NCBI GenBank assembly: GCA_016874095.1
Contig: VGVH01000001.1
Coordinates: 248,001 to 312,000, forward strand
Reading direction: 5' to 3'
DNA length: 64,000 nucleotides
From: Gammaproteobacteria bacterium
Lineage (GTDB): Bacteria > Pseudomonadota > Gammaproteobacteria > Steroidobacterales > GCA-2729495
This document shows positions 54,699 to 64,000 of the stretch, piece by piece; position 1 is the first letter of the stretch, and each line of letters begins with the position of its first letter. The position numbers were made by a program, and so were the translations under genes. The notes below the pieces were generated by a model. That model did no database searches. It worked only from the letters and a program-made list of their open reading frames with translations, and was not told the origin of the DNA.

Positions 54699-56804
54699 AT
54701 GCCGGCCACGGCTGATTTTCTTATCGAGATCGGCACCGAGGAGCTGCCGCCGAAGGCGCTGCGCGATCTCGAGCAGGACTTCGCCGCCGGGGTTGCCGGC
54801 GGCATTGCCGCTGCCGGGCTTGGCGGCGGCGCTGCGCAGTCGTTCGCGACACCGCGCCGGCTCGCCGTGCGCGTGCCGGGCGTCGTCCTGGAACAGGCCC
54901 CGCAGCGCGTGGAAAAACGCGGTCCTCCGCTCAAGGTGGCATTCGATGCGGCCGGCAAGCCGACGCGCGCAGCGCGGGCATTCGCCGAGGGTTGCGGCGT
55001 GGCTGTCGATGCGCTCGGCAAACTGGAGACACCCGCCGGCGCCTGGCTCGTGTTCAGCAGCGAGGTCGCCGGCAAGCGCGCCGTAGACGTGCTGCCCGCG
55101 ATCGTCGAGGCGGCACTGGCGGCGCTGCCCATTCCGCGCCGCATGCGCTGGGGCAGTCGCGATACCGAATTCGTGCGTCCGGCGCACTGGGTCGTGATGC
55201 TGCTCGGCACCGATGTCGTGCCTGGGATCGTGCTCGGCCTGACCAGCGGCCGCGCGACGCGCGGCCATCGCTTTCTCGCGGGCGAAGCGCTGTCGCTCGC
55301 TGCCCCGGCCGAGTATCAGAGCGTTCTGGCAACGAAAGGCCATGTCGTCGCGGATTTCGCCGAGCGACGCGCCCGCGTGCTCGAACAGGCAACTGCTGCG
55401 GGCCGCGATCTCGGCGGCGACGCCATCATCGAACCCGACGTGCTCGATGAGGTCACGGCACTGGTGGAATGCCCGATCGCCGTAACGGGCAGATTCGACG
55501 AGGCCTACCTCGATCTCCCCGAGGAAGTGCTGATGGCGACGCTGCAGGGCCATCAGCGTTACTTCCCGGTGCGCGGCCGCGACGGCCGCCTGCTTGCCCG
55601 CTTCATTACCCTTGCGAACCTGCCGAGCAGGGATCCCGAGCAGGTGCGGCTCGGCAACGAACGTGTCGTGAAGCCGCGGCTGGCCGATGCTGCGTTCTTC
55701 TGGCAGAAGGACCTCGCGCGCACTCTCGCGGCGCGGGAGCCGTCACTCGCAGACATCGTGTTCCAGAAGGGGCTCGGGACGCTGCGCGACAAATCAGCGC
55801 GCGTGGCGGCACTCGGCGCCGCGCTCGCGGGCCCGCTGGGAGCGGATCCGGCCGCAGTTGCCCGCGCCGCGCTGCTCGCCAAGGCGGATCTCACGACGGA
55901 CCTTGTCAAGGAATTCCCCGAACTGCAGGGCCGCATGGGCTACTACTACGCCCGGCGCGGCGGCGAACCGGACGCCGTGGCAACTGCGATCGAGGAGCAG
56001 TACCTGCCGCGCCAGGCCGGCGACCGCCTGGCCGCGACACCCGTCGGCCAGTGCCTGGCGCTCGCCGATCGCCTCGACACGCTGGCCGGCGTGTTCGCGC
56101 TCGGCAAGCGGCCGAGCGGCAACAAGGACCCGTTCGGCCTGCGCCGCTCGGCGCTCGGCCTGGTGCGCACCCTCATCGAGGCGGGCCTCGACATCTCGCT
56201 GCCATCCCTGATCGACGCTGCCGTGGCTGCACAACCGGTGAAGATCGCCGATCGCGCAGCGCTTGCGACGGATCTCTACGACTTCATCGTCGAACGGCTG
56301 CGCGCCTGGTATCTCGACGGCCAGGCACCGGGCTTTGCGTCAGGCGACGTCAGCGCGGAGCTGTTCGAGGCGGTGCGTGAGCGCCGCCCTGCTTCGCCGC
56401 TCGACTTCCACGCACGGCTGAAGGCCGTCAAGGGCTTCACCGGCATGGCCGAGGCCGCGAGCCTCGCGGTCGCCAACAAGCGCATCGCCAACATCCTGAA
56501 GAGCGCGAAGGATGCAATTCCGGAGCGGGTCGATCCAGCGCTGTTCGACGCAGCCGAGGAAAAGCAATTGCACGCCGCGGTAGAGGCGCTGGCCGGCAAG
56601 CACCGCGCAAGTCTCGCCTCGCGATCGTACGAAGACGTGCTGAAGCAGCTGGCGACGCTGCGTGATCCCGTCGACACCTTCTTCACCGCGGTGATGGTCA
56701 TGGCAGAGGATGCCGGCAAGCGGCGCAATCGCCTTGCGCTCCTGCAGCAGCTGCGGCGCCTGTTCCTCGACGTCGCCGACCTGTCCTGCCTGAACGCCTC
56801 CTGA
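54699..56804 (+). CDS. glyS: Glycine--tRNA ligase beta subunit
   Basis: A 701-residue tRNA-binding subunit, of standard length. It begins TADFLIEIGTEELPPKAL with GAGGA upstream, contains an HD-like region and ends in a DALR-type anticodon-binding domain (VMVMAEDAGKRRNRLALLQQL). It needs GlyQ for activity. Confidence 0.97.
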   Translation: MPATADFLIEIGTEELPPKALRDLEQDFAAGVAGGIAAAGLGGGAAQSFATPRRLAVRVPGVVLEQAPQRVEKRGPPLKVAFDAAGKPTRAARAFAEGCGVAVDALGKLETPAGAWLVFSSEVAGKRAVDVLPAIVEAALAALPIPRRMRWGSRDTEFVRPAHWVVMLLGTDVVPGIVLGLTSGRATRGHRFLAGEALSLAAPAEYQSVLATKGHVVADFAERRARVLEQATAAGRDLGGDAIIEPDVLDEVTALVECPIAVTGRFDEAYLDLPEEVLMATLQGHQRYFPVRGRDGRLLARFITLANLPSRDPEQVRLGNERVVKPRLADAAFFWQKDLARTLAAREPSLADIVFQKGLGTLRDKSARVAALGAALAGPLGADPAAVARAALLAKADLTTDLVKEFPELQGRMGYYYARRGGEPDAVATAIEEQYLPRQAGDRLAATPVGQCLALADRLDTLAGVFALGKRPSGNKDPFGLRRSALGLVRTLIEAGLDISLPSLIDAAVAAQPVKIADRAALATDLYDFIVERLRAWYLDGQAPGFASGDVSAELFEAVRERRPASPLDFHARLKAVKGFTGMAEAASLAVANKRIANILKSAKDAIPERVDPALFDAAEEKQLHAAVEALAGKHRASLASRSYEDVLKQLATLRDPVDTFFTAVMVMAEDAGKRRNRLALLQQLRRLFLDVADLSCLNAS

Positions 56805-56821
56805 TCGAATAGTCCGCCAGC

Positions 56822-57379
56822 ATGGCTGAACCCGCACCGCGCCTCGTCATTCTCGATCGCGACGGCGTGATCAATCGCGAGTCGGCTGAATTCATCAAAT
56901 CACCGGCTGAGTGGGAACCGCTACCCGGAGCGGTAGCGGCAATCGCCGCGCTGCGAGCCGCTGGTTTCACGGTGGTGATCGCCACCAACCAGTCGGGCGT
57001 CGGGCGCGGACTTTTTTCCGCGGCCACGCTCGATTCGATCCATCAGACGTTGCGTGACGCCGTGCGGGCCTGCGGTGGCGAGATCGACCGGATCTTCATC
57101 TGCCCCCATGCACCGGCGGATGCCTGCGATTGCCGCAAGCCAAAGCCGGGCCTCTTCACCCAGATCGCCGCTGCCTACGGGGTCACGCTCTCCGGCGTAC
57201 CCGCCATCGGCGACTCGCGCCGGGACCTCGATGCGGCATTCGCAGCCGGCGCCCGCCCCATCCTCGTGCGCACGGGTCATGGCGAGCGCACCGAAGCTGC
57301 TCTCGGGCGCGGCGCGGGCGTCGCGGTGTTCAACGATCTTGCGGAAGCTGCGCGCGATCTGATCGGAGAACCCCGGTGA
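56822..57379 (+). CDS. gmhB: D-glycero-beta-D-manno-heptose-1,7-bisphosphate 7-phosphatase
   Basis: A 185-residue HAD phosphatase of lipopolysaccharide heptose synthesis. Catalytic DRDGVIN is near residue 14, TNQSGVGRG follows, and the zinc loop CPHAPADACDCRKPKPG is intact. Its stop overlaps the GTG start of plsC (GTGA). It supports a Gram-negative cell envelope. Confidence 0.93.
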   Translation: MAEPAPRLVILDRDGVINRESAEFIKSPAEWEPLPGAVAAIAALRAAGFTVVIATNQSGVGRGLFSAATLDSIHQTLRDAVRACGGEIDRIFICPHAPADACDCRKPKPGLFTQIAAAYGVTLSGVPAIGDSRRDLDAAFAAGARPILVRTGHGERTEAALGRGAGVAVFNDLAEAARDLIGEPR

Positions 57380-58098
57380 TCTCCTCGATCGTCTTCACCT
57401 TTCTCCTCTTCATTACCATCCCGCCGTACGCGCTCGGCTGCCTGCTCCTGCGGCCTTTCGGCCGGCGCGCGGCATTCGGCAGCGCCAGGGCCTGGGGTCG
57501 GCTGATCGCCTGGCTCGCGCGCAACCTTTGCGACCTGCACTACACCGTCGAGGGCCGCGAGAACATGCCCGCGGACGCAGCAATCGTGATGTCGAAACAC
57601 TCCTCAGCGTACGAGACGATCATGCTGCTCCTGATCGTTCCCTGGCACTGCTGGGTGCTGAAGCGCGAGCTGATGTGGGCGCCATTCTTCGGCTGGGGCC
57701 TTGCGGCACTCGGGCCGATCGCGATCGATCGCAGCGCGGGCCGCAGTGCCGTGGAGCAGGTCGTCGAGCAGGGCACGAAGCGCCTTGCCGAGGGCAGCTG
57801 GGTCGTGATCTTTCCGGAGGGCACACGGATGGCGCCGGGGGAAACGCGCCGCTACGGGATCAGCGGCACCCTGCTCGCGCAGGCGGCGAACCGGCCGCTG
57901 GTACCCATCGCCCACAACGCCGCGGACTTCTGGTTGCGGCGTGGCCTGCGCAAGAAGCCTGGCGTGGTGCGGTTCGTTATCGGCAGGCCGGTGAGCGCTG
58001 CCGGTCGCCACCCACGCGAAGTGAACGACGAATTGCAGTCCTGGGTCGAGGCGACCGTGGCGCAGCTGCGCTCAGAGCAGGGGCTTCAGCGGTCGTAA
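57376..58098 (+). CDS. plsC: 1-acyl-glycerol-3-phosphate acyltransferase
   Basis: A 240-residue membrane acyltransferase with an N-terminal hydrophobic anchor. The active-site box is KHSSAYET, the HxxxxE variant common in proteobacterial PlsC, and FPEGTRMAPGE is the second block. Start GTG 57376 overlaps the gmhB stop. It likely makes phosphatidic acid. The same gene order, glyQ-glyS-gmhB-plsC facing gyrB, is found near the Pseudomonas origin. Confidence 0.9.
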   Translation: MISSIVFTFLLFITIPPYALGCLLLRPFGRRAAFGSARAWGRLIAWLARNLCDLHYTVEGRENMPADAAIVMSKHSSAYETIMLLLIVPWHCWVLKRELMWAPFFGWGLAALGPIAIDRSAGRSAVEQVVEQGTKRLAEGSWVVIFPEGTRMAPGETRRYGISGTLLAQAANRPLVPIAHNAADFWLRRGLRKKPGVVRFVIGRPVSAAGRHPREVNDELQSWVEATVAQLRSEQGLQRS

Positions 58099-58119
58099 CT
58101 GCCAGAATGGCGCCTTCGC

Positions 58120-61615
<3,496 letters not shown>

Positions 61616-61643
61616 CAGGGCTGGAATGGCCCGGCCGTCCGGC

Positions 61644-62744
61644 TCAGAGCCGCATGGGCATGACGACGTACTTGGCCGCGTCGCCCTTCTGGCCGCGGAT
61701 CAGGCAGCTGGAGTTGGCATCGACGAAGTCGATCTCGACGCTGTCGCTGTCGATCGCGCCCAGCGCGTCAAGCAGGTAGGTGACATTGAAGCCGATCTCC
61801 ATGGCATCACCGCCATAGCTGACTTCGACTTCCTCGCGGGCCTCTTCCTGGTCGGGGTTGTTGGCCTGCAGTTTCAGGTTGTCCTTACCGAGTTCCAGGC
61901 GCACACCACGGTATTTCTCATTCGAGAGTATCGAGGCGCGCTGCAAGGAGGCGCGCAGCGTTTCCCGATCAGCCGTCAGCGTCGTGGCGTTGCTGCTGGG
62001 GATGACGCGCTCGTAATCCGGGAATCGCCCGTCGATCAGTTTCGAGGTGAAGCGGATGCCGTCGAACTCAACACGGATGTGGTTGCTGCCGATGGCCAGT
62101 TCGACATCGCCGCCACCACCAAGCAGGCGATGCAGCTCCATCACGCCCTTGCGCGGGATGATCACCTGACCTGCCGTAACCTCTTGATTTTCAATAGAAA
62201 TATCGCACATCGCCAGGCGATGCCCGTCTGTTGCCACGGCTCGTACCCGCTTCTTGCTGGTCTCGAGCAGCAATCCGTTCAGGTAATAGCGCACGTCCTG
62301 CTGGGCCATCGAGAACTGGGTCTTGTCGAGCAGGCGCCCGATGTCCTTCTGGGCAAGTTTCACGCGACTCGCCGCCTCGACTTTCTCGACCAGGGGGAAA
62401 TCAGCTGCCGGCAGCGTGGACAGGACGAAACGGCTGCGACCCGCCTTGAGGACCAGGCGATCGCCATCAAGCTGCACCGACAGCTTCGCGCCATCGGGCA
62501 ACGCGCGCGTGATGTCGAGCAGCTTGCGCCCCGGCACCGTGATGTCGCCCGGCACATCGACCTTGTCAGCTTCTGCCAGCGCGACGAGTTCGACTTCCAG
62601 ATCCGTCGCTGTGACGGCCAGGCTGCCGTTCTTAGCCACCAGCAACACATTCGCGAGGATCGGCATCGTCTGTCGGCGTTCGACGACGCCGTTGACCGCC
62701 TGCAAGGGCTTCAGCAGGGCATCACGGTTGATCGAGAGCTTCAT
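61644..62744 (-). CDS. dnaN: DNA polymerase III subunit beta (sliding clamp)
   Basis: A 366-residue clamp with three similar domains. It begins MKLSINRDALLKPLQAVNGV and ends in the conserved MPMRL that closes the protein-binding cleft. It lies between dnaA and recF on the minus strand, in the standard origin-region order. Confidence 0.98.
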   Translation of the reverse strand: MKLSINRDALLKPLQAVNGVVERRQTMPILANVLLVAKNGSLAVTATDLEVELVALAEADKVDVPGDITVPGRKLLDITRALPDGAKLSVQLDGDRLVLKAGRSRFVLSTLPAADFPLVEKVEAASRVKLAQKDIGRLLDKTQFSMAQQDVRYYLNGLLLETSKKRVRAVATDGHRLAMCDISIENQEVTAGQVIIPRKGVMELHRLLGGGGDVELAIGSNHIRVEFDGIRFTSKLIDGRFPDYERVIPSSNATTLTADRETLRASLQRASILSNEKYRGVRLELGKDNLKLQANNPDQEEAREEVEVSYGGDAMEIGFNVTYLLDALGAIDSDSVEIDFVDANSSCLIRGQKGDAAKYVVMPMRL

Positions 62745-62997
62745 GTCGTGCCTCTGTTCCGTCCAATATCAGATTTGAAGAGAATATCTTGAATTGATAA
62801 CGATGATTAAGGGCGCCGCTGCCACTGAATAGCTGCGCCAAACCCCTTTATTTACAGGGTTTGCAGGCCATTCGCAGCGGGGATAAACACCGGCGCAAGC
62901 ACCTTCACAGCTGTGCGAAGCCTGTGGGTGACTTTCGCGCCCGAAAGTGTCCACAGCCACCGCACAGCTTCCTCCCGGACTGTCTCACAACACGGTT
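62745..62997. other. dnaA-dnaN spacer with weak DnaA-box-like sequences
   Basis: This 253-bp gap holds an AT-rich patch near dnaN and inverted repeats CAAACCC/GGGTTTG (about 62839-62862) and CTTTCG/CGAAAG (about 62933-62947). Three sequences are two mismatches from the DnaA box TTATCCACA (GTGTCCACA at 62947, others near 62880 and 62920). It may contribute to the origin, but the true origin could equally lie beyond dnaA outside the window. Confidence 0.3.
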
Positions 62998-64000
62998 TCA
63001 ATTCGTCAGGGTGCGCAGGAGATTCTGGTAATCCTCACGCACACGGGTATCCGTCTCGCGCAATTCCGCAACTCGACGACAGGCGTGCAGCACCGTCGTG
63101 TGATCACGGCCACCGAAGGCATCGCCGATCTCCGGCAGGCTGTGACGCGTCAGCTCCTTCGCGAGCGCCATCGCAACCTGCCGCGGCCTGGCGACCGATC
63201 GGCTGCGACGTTGCGACAGCAGATCCGCCACGCGAATCTTGAAGTATTCCGCGACCGTTTTCTGGATGTTCTCGATCGTGACCAGGCGTTCCTGCAGGGC
63301 GAGCAAGTCACGCAGCGCCTCGCGCGCAAAATCGAGCGTTATCGGTCGACCGGTGAAGGAGGAATTCGCCATCACCCGCCGCAAGGCCCCCTCGAGCTCC
63401 CGCACATTGGACCGGATACGCTGCGCGACGAAAAAGGCGACTTCCTCGGGCAGCTCGACACCCTCGGCCGCGGCCTTGGTGATGAGGATGGCCGCACTGG
63501 TTTCCATTTCCGGGGGTTCCACGGCCACGGTCAGACCCCAGCCGAAGCGGCTTTTCAGGCGCTCTTCCAGGCCATCGACTTCCTTGGGATAGCGGTCGCA
63601 GGTCAGCACCACCTGTCTCTGGCCCTCCAGCAAGGCATTGAAAGTATGGAAGAATTCCTCCTGGGAGTGGTCCTTGCCAGCGAAGAACTGGATGTCGTCG
63701 ATCAGCAGCGCGTCCAGCGACCGGTAGGCCTTCTTGAACTCCCCGATGGTGTTGTGCCGCAGGGCCGACACCATGTCCTGGACGAATTGCTCCGAGTGCA
63801 CATAGGCCACGCGCGCCTCGGGCCGGTTGGCCTGGATGACGTGGCCGATGCTCTGCATCAGGTGCGTCTTGCCGAGACCGGTGCCCCCGTAAATGAACAG
63901 CGGGTTATAAGCACCGCCGGGATTGCCGGCGACCTGGGCGGACGCCGCCCGGGCCAGCTGGTTGCTCTTGCCCTCGACGAAGCGCTCGAACACATAGTTC
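62998..64000 (-). CDS. dnaA: Chromosomal replication initiator DnaA, C-terminal two-thirds
   Basis: The gene runs off the right edge, so domains I-II are missing. Seen are domain III with Walker [10 protein letters not shown], sensor and Walker [11 protein letters not shown], and domain IV with the DNA-recognition signature [15 protein letters not shown]. It binds DnaA boxes and opens the origin. The visible part starts with [16 protein letters not shown]. Confidence 0.98.
   Translation of the reverse strand, partial: NYVFERFVEGKSNQLARAASAQVAGNPGGAYNPLFIYGGTGLGKTHLMQSIGHVIQANRPEARVAYVHSEQFVQDMVSALRHNTIGEFKKAYRSLDALLIDDIQFFAGKDHSQEEFFHTFNALLEGQRQVVLTCDRYPKEVDGLEERLKSRFGWGLTVAVEPPEMETSAAILITKAAAEGVELPEEVAFFVAQRIRSNVRELEGALRRVMANSSFTGRPITLDFAREALRDLLALQERLVTIENIQKTVAEYFKIRVADLLSQRRSRSVARPRQVAMALAKELTRHSLPEIGDAFGGRDHTTVLHACRRVAELRETDTRVREDYQNLLRTLTN

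Noticed and set aside
62745-62997. Confident origin of replication
   Set aside because: DnaA-box candidates all have at least two mismatches and are too few; kept only as a weak candidate.

Overview
The window is one continuous stretch of a GC-rich (roughly 65% by eye) bacterial chromosome next to the replication origin. Gene content and order suggest a Gammaproteobacterium. The right end reads dnaA-dnaN-recF-gyrB on the minus strand, facing glyQ-glyS-gmhB-plsC, as in Pseudomonas and Xanthomonas relatives. Other conserved blocks are rhodanese-grxC-secB-gpsA-trmL divergent from envC-ctpA, tatABC, and glnA-DUF4124-ntrB-ntrC. Nothing identifies the species. The number of exported peptidases and peptide transporters suggests a protein-degrading heterotroph (inference).

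Layout. 1-5.7 kb: 3' end of topA, a large secreted S8 protease, tag, aroE. 5.8-12.3 kb: M3 oligopeptidase, exonuclease III, an HD-domain protein, rimO, an LLM-class oxidoreductase. 12.5-19.4 kb: pyrimidine-dimer glycosylase, class B3 metallo-beta-lactamase and a glutathione S-transferase in an overlapping operon, then a GFA-like protein, an exported methyltransferase, a MetE-like enzyme, a RoxA-like hydroxylase and an exported SDR. 19.4-28.6 kb: two S9 peptidases, an acetyltransferase, a DUF885 protein, small genes, a methyltransferase, a PEP-CTERM-like small protein and a HipA remnant. 28.5-34.2 kb: a five-gene oligopeptide ABC operon with 4-nt overlaps. 34.4-43.2 kb: dtd, tatABC, an OPT transporter, a thioesterase, a HIT protein, a diguanylate cyclase, ctpA, envC. 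43.3-48.8 kb: rhodanese to trmL, a class 1B-like dihydroorotate dehydrogenase, two small proteins, an Ada-like protein. 48.9-53.5 kb: the nitrogen regulon with a recognisable sigma-54 promoter and two NtrC sites before glnA. 53.7-64 kb: glycyl-tRNA synthetase, gmhB, plsC, gyrB, recF, dnaN and the truncated start of dnaA. No gene-free stretch exceeds 300 bases. I saw no tRNA, rRNA, CRISPR array, intact insertion sequence or prophage.

The most unusual signal is a set of short palindromic repeats of several families placed at gene 3' ends. Nine stop codons in the window lie inside these palindromes. In three convergent gene pairs a single 17-bp palindrome begins with one gene's TAG and ends with the other's. 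A second pattern is an AT-rich motif (ACTGT[C]TATTTAAA) found only in front of an S9 peptidase, the DUF885 protein and the oligopeptide ABC operon, which suggests a shared regulator of peptide use.
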